Shown in pieces: positions 1-7,093 of a stretch of DNA of 64,000 nucleotides (positions are counted from its first letter, which is position 1; every line of letters begins with the position of its first letter). The notes beneath the pieces were generated by a model, which saw only the letters and a program-made list of their open reading frames with translations, searched no databases and was not told the origin of the DNA. A program made the translations under genes and the position numbers. The stretch comes from Mechercharimyces sp. CAU 1602 (lineage in GTDB: Bacteria > Bacillota > Bacilli > Thermoactinomycetales > JANTPT01), in NCBI RefSeq assembly GCF_024753565.1, contig NZ_JANTPT010000001.1, forward strand, positions 124,001 through 188,000, in the 5' to 3' direction.

Positions 1-1
1 G

Positions 2-1183
2 GCACAACAGCGACTAGACGATGCGATCGCGACGATTCAAAAGCATGATGATCCAGAACGATTTACGCAGTTGGGGATCGACGTGTATCAGGACAAAGCC
101 TCTTTTGTGGGTAAGAACGAAGTGAAGATAGGGATGGGGGAGGTTTTACACGGCAAACGGATTGTAGTAGCCACAGGCTCCAGTCCAGTACTTCCTCCCA
201 TCCCTGGATTAGCAGAAGCCGGTTATATCACTAATGAGACACTTTTTTCACTGGAGCAAAAGCCTTCCTCACTAGCTGTGATCGGTGCAGGCCCGATCGG
301 GCTGGAATTAGCGCAATCACTCGCTCGCTTTGGGACAAAAGTAGTGGTGTTGGAAGCGGATGATCTGTTTTTGCGCAACGAAGATCATGAGGTGGTTCCT
401 TATCTAGAGCGTAAGTTAAAGAAAGAGATGGAACTTCACACGGGAGCAAGTGTGAAGCAGGTTGAACAAACAAAACGGGGGAAGAAGGTAGTAGTCGAAC
501 TGCAGGGTGAGAGGAAAGAGTGGATGGTGGAGGAGATCCTAGTGGCCGCTGGTCGTAAACCCAATACGGAGGCACTGCGGTGTGAAAAGGCTGGGATTCA
601 AGTAAATCAGCGTGGAGCGATTGAAGTGAACGAGCGCTTACAAACGAGTCAGCGTCATATTTATGCGGTAGGAGATGTTAACGGTCGCTATCCGTTCACT
701 CACGCAGCCAGTTTAGAAGGGAAGACGGTGGTTTCTAATGCTGTATTTGGATTGCGGCAGAAAGTAAGTTATGAAGGCTTACCGTGGGTTACTTATACAG
801 ATCCTGAATTGTTTCATCTAGGGAAGACCGAAGAGGAGTTGAAGGATGAGAATCAGGATTATCGTGTCTACAAAGTGGAGTTAGATGATGTAGATCGCTA
901 TGTAGCCGATCGAGATACAGATGGTATGATAAAAATCTTGACCGATCGCCGGGGGCGTATTCTCGGAGCGCACGCTGTGGGAGTTAGTGTGGGTGAGGTG
1001 ATGCAAGAAGTGGTTTTTGCAAAGCAATACGGGCATAAGATCGGAGATTTAGCACAGGTGGTGTATCCATATCCGACACGGGCGGCGGCAGTTGGGCGAG
1101 TAGCAGATATGTATTGGCGAGAAAAATTGTTTGCTGGCTGGATTCCAAAAGTGACTCAGAAGTTTGTCCAATGGTTCCGGTAA
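2..1183 (+). CDS. FAD-dependent pyridine nucleotide-disulfide oxidoreductase, 5'-truncated
   Basis: The reading frame is open to the left edge of the window, so the gene starts outside; an internal TTG at 71 is not a convincing start. The visible part holds the NAD(P)-binding half of the mercuric reductase/dihydrolipoamide dehydrogenase family. An ATGSSP segment is followed by the second Rossmann motif GAGPIGLELAQSLARFG, then by the FAD-contacting YAVGDVNG segment and a C-terminal dimerisation domain ending in the YPYPTRAAAVGR region. The redox CxxxxC pair would lie in the missing N-terminus, so the true substrate (lipoamide, mercury or an unknown disulfide) cannot be told. The last residues (WREKLFAGWIPKVTQKFVQWFR) form a basic, aromatic tail. 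Family assignment is firm, substrate unknown. Confidence 0.85.
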   Translation, partial: AQQRLDDAIATIQKHDDPERFTQLGIDVYQDKASFVGKNEVKIGMGEVLHGKRIVVATGSSPVLPPIPGLAEAGYITNETLFSLEQKPSSLAVIGAGPIGLELAQSLARFGTKVVVLEADDLFLRNEDHEVVPYLERKLKKEMELHTGASVKQVEQTKRGKKVVVELQGERKEWMVEEILVAAGRKPNTEALRCEKAGIQVNQRGAIEVNERLQTSQRHIYAVGDVNGRYPFTHAASLEGKTVVSNAVFGLRQKVSYEGLPWVTYTDPELFHLGKTEEELKDENQDYRVYKVELDDVDRYVADRDTDGMIKILTDRRGRILGAHAVGVSVGEVMQEVVFAKQYGHKIGDLAQVVYPYPTRAAAVGRVADMYWREKLFAGWIPKVTQKFVQWFR

Positions 1184-1200
1184 TTGGGATATAGGATCAC

Positions 1201-1225
1201 AAAAAAAAGCTGGCTCTCACCAGCT
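1201..1225 (-). terminator. Intrinsic terminator of the small Gly/Tyr-rich gene
   Basis: Read on the minus strand, a 6-bp stem AGCTGG/CCAGCT with a 6-nt loop is followed at once by eight T. The stop codon of the small minus-strand gene lies inside the hairpin. The plus strand shows no T tract, so it does not obviously serve the upstream oxidoreductase. Confidence 0.7.
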
Positions 1226-1387
1226 AAATACAAACCAAAAGATTGTAGGGATAACTAATAAGAAAAGAAGTAGCTTTCTCCAGGGGGAGATTGTGGGACG
1301 GTCGTAACCGTAATTGTTATACCCACATCCACCATAGCCATACCCTCCGTAGCTGCAGTAGGTTCCATAGTCGATTGGATAGGACAT
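1217..1387 (-). CDS. Small Gly/Tyr-rich membrane protein (YjcZ-like), 56 aa
   Basis: This 56-residue protein is easily missed. It has an ATG with a canonical AGGAGG six bases upstream and a terminator overlapping its stop. The first 30 residues are rich in Gly, Tyr, Asn and Cys (SYGGYGYGGCGYNNYGY). After a short polar hinge (DRPTISPWRK) comes one hydrophobic segment, about residues 39-54, that can span a membrane. This layout matches the small YjcZ/YhcN-neighbour sporulation peptides of Bacilli, which pair a Gly/Tyr-rich head with a single helix. The similarity is in architecture rather than a sequence match I can prove, so the sporulation role is inference. The tail is longer and more aromatic than in typical YjcZ. 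Confidence 0.7.
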   Translation of the reverse strand: MSYPIDYGTYCSYGGYGYGGCGYNNYGYDRPTISPWRKLLLFLLVIPTIFWFVFSW

Positions 1388-1570
1388 AGTATTCCTCCTG
1401 TTTTTGCTGGTTTCTTCTTATCCTATTCAATATTGGGGAAGGATGACTTTCCAACCTGTTATAAATGCCCAAATTGAATGCAATTGGGCGGAAAAACGGG
1501 TAGATGTCTACGCCGAAGCGGACGTGTTTACATAGTGTGGAAGAAGACCAGGGGAACAGGAGGGGAACCT

Positions 1571-1840
1571 ATGAGTAAAGGACCGTCCATGAAAGATTTG
1601 GCAGATATGATTAATGGCGTGATGGGACATCAGGTACTGACGGAACAGCAGATGGCGCAAATTATGGGGGGAGCCAAAGAGGCGCTTGATCGCGGTGGAA
1701 TGGCAGCTGTTATTGATTATCTCATGCGCGTAACCCAAGCAGATGTGAATAAAAACGATCTGATGAAGTTTGCAGAGTCTGTCGCCTCAAATCCTCAAAT
1801 TGGAAAAGATATCTTATCGGGACGCAGAAAGCCGAGATAA
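1571..1840 (+). CDS. Conserved hypothetical, 89 aa, helical
   Basis: I choose the ATG at 1571 because it has an AGGAGGGG site at proper spacing; a longer in-frame start at 1478 lacks one. The 89-residue product has no signal peptide or membrane segment. It opens MSKGPSMKDLADMINGVMGH and continues as amphipathic helices containing many Met, Gln and Ala. I do not recognise the family. A strong hairpin follows the stop, so it is probably a single-gene transcript facing the minus-strand oxidase gene. Function unknown. Confidence 0.7.
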   Translation: MSKGPSMKDLADMINGVMGHQVLTEQQMAQIMGGAKEALDRGGMAAVIDYLMRVTQADVNKNDLMKFAESVASNPQIGKDILSGRRKPR

Positions 1841-1847
1841 GAAAAGC

Positions 1848-1891
1848 GTGAAGCCGACTTCCTACTGGTGAAGTCGGCTTCACTCGATTTT
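1848..1891. terminator. Bidirectional terminator
   Basis: A 14-bp perfect stem (GTGAAGCCGACTTC with its complement, 8-nt loop) lies between the converging 89-aa gene and the cytochrome oxidase subunit gene. On the plus strand it is followed by TCGATTTT. Confidence 0.75.
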
Positions 1892-2216
1892 AACCCATAA
1901 ATATGGTGGTAGCTAATATAACTGTTGCGGCGACAATAATACCAGTAAAAAGAAAGAGCAAGGGGAAGAAGTGTCCTTTTTGATCGAGATGCATAAAGGT
2001 GAAAAATTGCAACAATACTTGAATGCCGGCAAGTATAAGAATCACGACAATCACAGTTTGGGGCGGAAGAAGGTTTGTAGCGACTAGATAAAAGGAGATT
2101 CCGGTTAAGATTAACATGCTGATGAAGGAGATGATATGTTTTCGGGCGTGATCATCACCGGGTTGTGGGCTAGTTGGTGTTAGAGTGGGCTCGTGTTTAG
2201 GTTCAATTTCCATCAT
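1890..2216 (-). CDS. Cytochrome c/quinol oxidase subunit IV (CtaF/QoxD type), solitary
   Basis: The product of about 108 residues has a short polar N-terminus rich in Pro/Thr/Glu, followed by three hydrophobic helices (roughly residues 31-54, 56-78 and 82-106). The segment FFTFMHLDQKGHFFPLLFLF is typical of the bacterial COX4 family, a small accessory subunit of haem-copper terminal oxidases that sits in the membrane and helps assembly. Two adjacent ATGs follow AAGGAGGTTGG; either 2216 or 2213 could be the start, and longer in-frame starts have no ribosome site. No other oxidase subunit gene is near, which is unusual because the gene is normally last in a cta or qox operon. Which oxidase it serves is unknown. 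Confidence 0.8.
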   Translation of the reverse strand: MMEIEPKHEPTLTPTSPQPGDDHARKHIISFISMLILTGISFYLVATNLLPPQTVIVVILILAGIQVLLQFFTFMHLDQKGHFFPLLFLFTGIIVAATVILATTIFMG

Positions 2217-2338
2217 CCAACCTCCTTGAGCGATTGAAGATAGTTCATCAGTTATATTATATATAAAATATTCTCTTATTTCTACACTTTCGGTTAATGG
2301 TATGATACAATATCGAAAATCCAAAAGCAGGTGAACAT

Positions 2339-2842
2339 GTGACCAAACTATCAATCCGCCCATTGGAAGAAAGGGACCTGATGGGAGTGCAAGCGGTGGC
2401 ACGAGCAACTTGGCCAGTTACATATAAGGATATTTTACCTTTAGATACGATTAATACCTTTTTGAAAAAAGCATATCATCCCGATGCTTTGCGTAAAGCG
2501 TGGGAAAGCGATTGTCAACTTGAACCACGTGGTTTCTTTGTTGCATGCGCAGGTGAACGGGTTATAGGCTATACACAGTTTGTTCCATCGGCCACCGAAA
2601 TCGAGTTGACACGGATCTATGTGTTGTCTTCTTACCAGCAGCGAGGTGTAGGTAAAGCTTTAGTACGTTATGGATTGGCGCAACAGACGAAACAGCTCCC
2701 GTTAATGGTATGGGTAGAAAAAGAGAATGAGGGTGCATGTCGATTTTATGAGACGTGTGGATTCACATTTGTAAAAGAGATAGAAGATCGGTCTTTGGGA
2801 ATTGTGACGTGGTTGAGTCAATATCAATTAACCAGTGCGTAG
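2339..2842 (+). CDS. GNAT family N-acetyltransferase
   Basis: The 167-residue protein has the Gcn5-related acetyltransferase layout. Beta-strand 4 and the pyrophosphate loop are seen in LTRIYVLSSYQQRGVGKAL (about residues 96-114), and the later ENEGACRFYETCGFTFV segment is the usual motif B region. It should transfer an acetyl group from acetyl-CoA to an amine, substrate unknown. The start is GTG at 2339; the ATG two bases earlier is in another frame and meets a stop at once. The ribosome site (AGCAGGTGA) is modest. The intergenic space to the divergent oxidase gene is about 120 bp, enough for divergent promoters. Confidence 0.85.
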   Translation: MTKLSIRPLEERDLMGVQAVARATWPVTYKDILPLDTINTFLKKAYHPDALRKAWESDCQLEPRGFFVACAGERVIGYTQFVPSATEIELTRIYVLSSYQQRGVGKALVRYGLAQQTKQLPLMVWVEKENEGACRFYETCGFTFVKEIEDRSLGIVTWLSQYQLTSA

Positions 2843-2858
2843 GTAAACACAGAAATGA

Positions 2859-2897
2859 AGTGCCCCTTGTCCAGTTGGACAAGGGGCACTCTTATAT
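2859..2897. terminator. Terminator between converging genes
   Basis: A perfect 14-bp stem (AGTGCCCCTTGTCC and complement, AGTT loop) is followed by CTTATATATT on the plus strand. It lies between the GNAT gene and the convergent dehydrogenase gene and can serve both. Confidence 0.75.
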
Positions 2898-2898
2898 A

Positions 2899-3990
2899 TT
2901 AGAAGCTTTGGATGGAGCTCCATACTTCCAATTTGGTTTTAATTTTATCAATTACTTCATCGGTAAATTCGGTAGTGAGGGCATTACCACCTAGATCGGA
3001 AGTAGTTGTTCCTTCACGTACGGTTTCGATTGTAGCTTCATAGATAGCGCGCGAAGCGGCTGATGCTTTCGGATGATCCATGTGGGTTAATAGAGATGCG
3101 GCGGCCAAAATCATCGCCATCGGATTGGCAATATTTTTTCCGAACAGGGATGGTGCGGTTCCGTGTGGAGCTTCAGCCATGATCACATGTGGATTGAATG
3201 ATTCATCAAAGCTCATCAAGATGGACTCAGCCCCTGCGATGGAACCAAAGAGCTGCAATACAAGGTCGCTTAAGCAATCGCCATCACGGTTGAGTGCAGG
3301 AATAACGAGTGGTTCCTCTGCCGCGTTGAGCAGGAGTGCATAAGTAGCATCGATCAGCTGTGGATCGTAGGCTACATCGGGATAACGCTTGCTCGCTTCA
3401 TCCATCTCTTCTTTTAACATACCTTCGTAGATAGGACTAACCGTAAACTTAGGGCCACCAAACACTTTACCTTTGATTTTTTGCGCATGGCGAAAGGAGT
3501 ATTCAGCAACCGCACGGCAAGTTTTACGGTCGATCACTTCGGTGCGGTAAGATACTTCATCCATACCTTCGCCATCACGCCACTCTTTTGCACCGTAAGC
3601 GTCGCCTACCGCCATGCGAATAACGGAGATAGGGGCAAAGGTTCCAGCTACTGGACGGACACCAGGAATACGGCGCCCGGTACGAACGATGACTTTGCCA
3701 TCAATTTCGCGGCGGAGAATCGCGTTGGGACTACCGATGTCCCCTTTTTCTTCTGGTGTGATGGTTGCGGCTTTTAAACCATAACCATGTTTTTTCATCG
3801 CTTCGGCAGCTTCGTACACAACCTTATTATTGGTGGTACGACGGTTTTGTAAGCTAAGATCGAACGTTTCAAACTGAATATCGAAGCCGATCACTTCGGG
3901 GGCTAACAGGCGCAAAGCTTCATCTAATAATTCCTGTCCTGTTTGATCTCCGTTCATGACGACTACTGTTTTTGTTTCTGACAATGTCAT
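2899..3990 (-). CDS. Isocitrate/isopropylmalate dehydrogenase family protein
   Basis: This 363-residue protein belongs to the beta-decarboxylating dehydrogenase family. The cofactor and metal site is seen in APHGTAPSLFGKNIANPMAMILAAASLL near residues 283-311, the same pattern as NAD(P)-isocitrate dehydrogenases (HGTAPDIAGK...ANP). A substrate-side Arg pair is suggested by ILRREIDGKVIVRTGRR. The middle NRDGDCLSDLVLQLFGSIAG replaces the NxxGDILSD motif of LeuB, so I favour a homoisocitrate/isocitrate-type or uncharacterised subgroup over LeuB. It is not in a leucine operon. ATG 3990 follows AAAGGAGAGA closely. The exact substrate is undetermined. Confidence 0.8.
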   Translation of the reverse strand: MTLSETKTVVVMNGDQTGQELLDEALRLLAPEVIGFDIQFETFDLSLQNRRTTNNKVVYEAAEAMKKHGYGLKAATITPEEKGDIGSPNAILRREIDGKVIVRTGRRIPGVRPVAGTFAPISVIRMAVGDAYGAKEWRDGEGMDEVSYRTEVIDRKTCRAVAEYSFRHAQKIKGKVFGGPKFTVSPIYEGMLKEEMDEASKRYPDVAYDPQLIDATYALLLNAAEEPLVIPALNRDGDCLSDLVLQLFGSIAGAESILMSFDESFNPHVIMAEAPHGTAPSLFGKNIANPMAMILAAASLLTHMDHPKASAASRAIYEATIETVREGTTTSDLGGNALTTEFTDEVIDKIKTKLEVWSSIQSF

Positions 3991-4150
3991 TCTCTCCTTT
4001 CAAAATAAAACCCCGTTCGCGTGGGGATGACCGTAATCAGTACAGCTACCTATCCTATTATAACCATAGAAGGTGCTTGCGACTAGGCGCAAAAAATTCA
4101 AACATCATTAATATAGACTGGGTGTAGAAGGGATATGATACGGAAAAATA

Positions 4151-4179
4151 TTGAATTGAATGCGGGAAGCTTGTATGAT
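4151..4179 (+). promoter_or_regulatory. Sigma-A-like promoter upstream of ytxGHJ
   Basis: TTGAAT and TATGAT are separated by exactly 17 bases. It would give a leader of about 100 nt before ytxG. The match is 4 of 6 and 5 of 6 to the vegetative consensus. Confidence 0.5.
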
Positions 4180-4232
4180 AGGAAAGAGCTGGACGTTTTA
4201 AGAAATATTTTTCTTAATTTAAGGTTTGACAG

Positions 4233-4257
4233 GTTTATCACCTTGGAAAAAGGGTAA
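4233..4257 (+). promoter_or_regulatory. Sigma-B-like general stress promoter for ytxGHJ
   Basis: GTTTAT, 13 bases, GGGTAA closely matches the sigma-B pattern GTTTAA-N12-15-GGGTAT. The ytxGHJ operon of B. subtilis is known to be general-stress controlled, which supports the call. It lies 30 bp before the ytxG start and downstream of the vegetative-type promoter, so transcription may be dual. Confidence 0.55.
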
Positions 4258-4287
4258 ATACATTTACATGAAAGGGGACAGGACACT

Positions 4288-4830
4288 ATGGAAGATATAT
4301 CACTAGTCGGAGTGAGTGTTGCGGTTATTGCAGTTGCTTTTAGCATCCTAGTGGCTTTTATCATTCGATCCCTGAATCGACTGAATGAATCATTGGAGTC
4401 CGTGCAATCTGTTCTCACCCAAGCGGAAGAAAAAGTAGAAGATGTGTTGTCTGAGTCTACACTCACTTTACGCGAAACCCGCGTTCTCATCAATGATGTA
4501 CAAGAGAAAAGCAAAAAGTTAGATGCTTTGGTTAATTCACTCTCTCAAGCGGGGAAGACAGTCCAGGAAGCGGCAACCACGGTTGCTGAAGATACAAAAG
4601 AAAAGAGTAAGTTGGTTAACAACCAAGTGGAAATTCTCGTGCGTGCCCTCTCTGATGCTGGAAAAAAGGTGAATGAGCTTTCTACCACTGTGACAGCAGA
4701 TGTGAGAGATCAGAGTAGGCGCTTGGGGAAAGTAGCCGCTTATATGGGTGTAGGTGTCGATTTAATCAATCGCTTTCGTCATCCTGAGCAGACTAAAAAA
4801 ATTAAAAGGAGAGATTATGATGGAAGATAA
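4288..4830 (+). CDS. ytxG: DUF948 family general stress protein YtxG
   Basis: The 180-residue protein has one N-terminal membrane helix (about residues 5-28, VGVSVAVIAVAFSILVAFII) followed by a long Glu/Lys/Ser/Thr-rich helical region with heptad-like spacing, typical of DUF948. It is probably anchored to the membrane with a cytoplasmic coiled coil. Its stop overlaps the ytxH start by 14 bp and ytxJ follows, the conserved ytxG-ytxH-ytxJ order of Bacilli. Two promoters upstream (vegetative and stress-like) fit the known stress regulation of the B. subtilis operon. The molecular function of the family is unknown. Confidence 0.85.
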   Translation: MEDISLVGVSVAVIAVAFSILVAFIIRSLNRLNESLESVQSVLTQAEEKVEDVLSESTLTLRETRVLINDVQEKSKKLDALVNSLSQAGKTVQEAATTVAEDTKEKSKLVNNQVEILVRALSDAGKKVNELSTTVTADVRDQSRRLGKVAAYMGVGVDLINRFRHPEQTKKIKRRDYDGR

Positions 4831-5224
4831 AAACAATTCTATTAATGGAAAAGATTTTATCATAGGTGCTTTGATCGGTGGATTAATCGGTGCTTCAGCA
4901 GCTGTTCTCCTTACGCCCAAGTCAGGGAGAGAAGTTCGCCAAGAGCTTGGATTAGGCTATGAAGAAGCGAAGGGAAAAAGTATTGAAGTAAAAGAGAGTG
5001 TAATCGAGCAAAAAGATGAGCTCGCTAAGAAACTGGGCGAAGCACGGGAGAAATTGCAAGAGGGTTGGGGACAGATCCGCAATACGATGTCCAATAAAAC
5101 ATTGGAAATAGCTTCTGCTGCAGATGAGGAAATCGACCAGGCGAAAGAAGCGTTGGAAGAAGCACAAGATACTCTCGCCGAAGAAAGCTTGAAAAAAGCG
5201 GAGCAAATCAGAGGGAGAACTTGA
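4817..5224 (+). CDS. ytxH: YtxH domain protein
   Basis: The 135-residue product starts with a short polar stretch and then the hallmark YtxH segment: a Gly-rich hydrophobic helix, about residues 12-33 (FIIGALIGGLIGASAAVLLTPKSGREVR). The rest is a charged helix with repeated Glu/Lys/Ala, probably a coiled coil. ATG 4817 has AAAGGAGAGATT before it and overlaps the end of ytxG, so translation is likely coupled. An alternative ATG lies at 4820. The family is small, membrane-associated and stress-linked; its biochemical role is unknown. Confidence 0.85.
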   Translation: MMEDKNNSINGKDFIIGALIGGLIGASAAVLLTPKSGREVRQELGLGYEEAKGKSIEVKESVIEQKDELAKKLGEAREKLQEGWGQIRNTMSNKTLEIASAADEEIDQAKEALEEAQDTLAEESLKKAEQIRGRT

Positions 5225-5256
5225 TTTCTCCGTCTTGAAAGAAGATTTAGATGACG

Positions 5257-5285
5257 AGGGCACCGGAGGGTGCTCTGTTTTTTTG
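5257..5285 (+). terminator. Intercistronic terminator or attenuator between ytxH and ytxJ
   Basis: An 8-bp stem with a GGAG loop (one G-T pair) is followed by GTTTTTTT. It lies inside the operon, only 19 bp before the ytxJ start, so it may lower ytxJ expression relative to ytxGH or be read through. Confidence 0.6.
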
Positions 5286-5303
5286 AAAAGAGGAGGTAGG
5301 AAC

Positions 5304-5666
5304 ATGGTACAATTAAATGAAATAAAAACCATTGACGAGTGGCATCAGTTTTTGCGATTATCTAATGATAAAGATATTTTGATTTTCAAGCATAGTACAG
5401 CATGTCCGATCAGTCATCGTGCTTATACGGCTCTACAGGAAGTATGTCAGAGTGATGAGGCCTCTTCCTTTGCTACAGGAGTGGTTAAGGTGATTGAGGA
5501 TCGTGATATCTCTAATGAAATTGAAGTTTACACAGGCATCCAACATCAATCTCCCCAGATTTTTTTGATACGGGAGAGCGAGGTACTTTGGTCAGCTTCA
5601 CATGGAGCGATTACAGTAGATCGCTTGTGGACGGTATTACAGGAGCAGGAGAGAATGAAAGGGTAG
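5304..5666 (+). CDS. ytxJ: Monothiol bacilliredoxin YtxJ (BrxC type)
   Basis: I use ATG 5304, which has AGGAGG seven bases upstream; an in-frame start at 5235 would run across the terminator hairpin. The 120-residue thioredoxin-fold protein carries the single active-site cysteine in TACPIS (Cys34), the signature of YtxJ/BrxC. This family removes bacillithiol from mixed disulfides on proteins. The later cis-Pro region HQSPQIFLI fits the fold. Its place after ytxH is conserved. It implies that the organism uses bacillithiol, which the window cannot confirm. Confidence 0.85.
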   Translation: MVQLNEIKTIDEWHQFLRLSNDKDILIFKHSTACPISHRAYTALQEVCQSDEASSFATGVVKVIEDRDISNEIEVYTGIQHQSPQIFLIRESEVLWSASHGAITVDRLWTVLQEQERMKG

Positions 5667-5702
5667 CGAGAGAAAAAGAGAACTCGCTTACAGGAGGTTC
5701 TT

Positions 5703-6251
5703 ATGGGGACTAAAGAAACCGGAGCCACACCAGACAAATCGATGGGAACAGATGATTTCTTGGAACGATTGCTTCATCATTACCGTTACCTTTATCATAT
5801 AGCCTATCGGTTAACCGGTAATACTGAGGATGCAAAAGATTTGACACAAGAGACGATGTGGCAGGCACATCGAAAATCAAATAAGTATGTATATGAAAAA
5901 TCGTTAAAAGCATGGCTTCGAACCATGATGACAAACCGTTTTCGTGACCAGAAGCGGAAGAAGAGTTTAAAACTAGTAGCGATGGAGGATGCGTTTGTTT
6001 ATACCGAACCCTCTACCTCAGTAGAAGAATTATCAGTAGAGGAGCAGGTAGAGCAACGACTCTTGTTGGAGCAGGTAAATGAGGAAATAGCTGAGCTACC
6101 CGATATCTATCAACGGGTGATTGATTTACGTCATTTTCATGGGTTATCGTACACTGAAATTAGTGAGGCTTTAGATATACCTGAGGGAACTGTAAAGACT
6201 CAATTATTCCGCGCACGGAAAATGCTGAAAGATCGACTCTCCAAAAAGTAA
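5703..6251 (+). CDS. ECF-type RNA polymerase sigma factor
   Basis: The 182-residue protein has region 2 at about residues 20-95 (core-binding DAKDLTQETMWQAHRKSNKY and -10 recognition around WLRTMMTNRFRDQKRKK) and region 4 at about 125-180 with the helix-turn-helix YTEISEALDIPEGTVKTQLF. There is no sigma region 3, so it is an extracytoplasmic-function sigma factor. AGGAGGTTCTT gives a strong start. A zinc-finger anti-sigma gene follows 12 bp later, the usual pairing. The pair sits between ytxJ and aroA, an arrangement I do not recall from B. subtilis. Target genes are unknown. Confidence 0.9.
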   Translation: MGTKETGATPDKSMGTDDFLERLLHHYRYLYHIAYRLTGNTEDAKDLTQETMWQAHRKSNKYVYEKSLKAWLRTMMTNRFRDQKRKKSLKLVAMEDAFVYTEPSTSVEELSVEEQVEQRLLLEQVNEEIAELPDIYQRVIDLRHFHGLSYTEISEALDIPEGTVKTQLFRARKMLKDRLSKK

Positions 6252-6263
6252 GGAGTTGAGCCA

Positions 6264-7055
6264 ATGATGTCTTGCAGGGAGATCGAACCTTTGATTCAGC
6301 GATATGTGGATCAGGAAATATCAAAGCAAGAGTATAAAAAATTAAAAGCTCATGTAGATGAATGTGCTGAATGCAAACAAGACCTGCAGGAGATGATTGA
6401 GCTCGTACACACTTTGGAAGAGATTCGAATCGATAGACAGCATAAGGAACGTGCATCTTTTAATGGATTTCCCAAATGGGCAGTTGTCTGTGCTTCCATG
6501 ATGATGGTTGTATACTTTTTCCCTCCCTATATGGAATCTAGTATACAGCCATCTGCGGATCAAAATGCGACGTCTGTCACTTTATCAACTGCACAGACAT
6601 CGCAGTCAGGCGTTGTGAAGATGCCAGAAACCGGTCAAGACCAAGTGATGGTGCTCGCTAAACAATCTGAAGAATTGCATATCCCAGCTGTAGATTCTAT
6701 TCGCGTGGTGCAATCGCTCACGTCACGGGATAGTGGACAAATGTCAGAAGTTGCTTGGGTGTACCCTAGTGCTGTTCCTCTAGTTATAGAGGAACAGGCA
6801 GCTTGGCAGAATAATGTGAAGCGGGTGGTGTTTGTTCGTATCCCGGATCGAACGACACTGCTAGCACTTCTTGGTCTTGTCGGGATGGAGATTGATGATG
6901 AAAAAGAAAAGCTGGAGAGGTTAACTTATCCCACTTCCGTCATTGTGACGACAGGTGAACAACCGGAGTGGAAAACTTTTCGCTTTCCTGAAGATAATAA
7001 GGAAGTATTGCATTGGTTTCATAAATTGATGGATGTGAAGCCTGTTCATCCGTAA
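6264..7055 (+). CDS. Zinc-finger anti-sigma factor, single-pass membrane protein
   Basis: Residues 1-45 form an anti-sigma zinc-binding domain with H30-x3-C34-x2-C37 (HVDECAEC) and an upstream Cys4. A hydrophobic segment at about 70-87 places the remaining 175 residues outside the cell. The extracytoplasmic part begins with a Ser/Thr/Gln-rich linker and is otherwise unfamiliar; it probably senses the signal. It should hold the preceding ECF sigma factor inactive at the membrane. Start ATG 6264 (or 6267) follows AAGGAG. No terminator separates it from aroA, so the pair and aroA may be co-transcribed. Confidence 0.85.
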   Translation: MMSCREIEPLIQRYVDQEISKQEYKKLKAHVDECAECKQDLQEMIELVHTLEEIRIDRQHKERASFNGFPKWAVVCASMMMVVYFFPPYMESSIQPSADQNATSVTLSTAQTSQSGVVKMPETGQDQVMVLAKQSEELHIPAVDSIRVVQSLTSRDSGQMSEVAWVYPSAVPLVIEEQAAWQNNVKRVVFVRIPDRTTLLALLGLVGMEIDDEKEKLERLTYPTSVIVTTGEQPEWKTFRFPEDNKEVLHWFHKLMDVKPVHP

Positions 7056-7093
7056 GGTGAGTCATGGTACAACTACAAAGTGGTTAGGGGCGA

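Noticed and set aside
231-575. 114-codon minus-strand ORF
   Set aside because: Antisense shadow of the oxidoreductase gene, whose motifs are clear.
2899-3990. Calling the dehydrogenase LeuB
   Set aside because: The NRDGDCLSD region and absence of leucine genes do not fit; the substrate is left open.
4098-4514. 138-codon minus-strand ORF over the ytxG start
   Set aside because: Runs across the promoters and start of ytxG, low-complexity Ser/Thr-rich product, no ribosome site.
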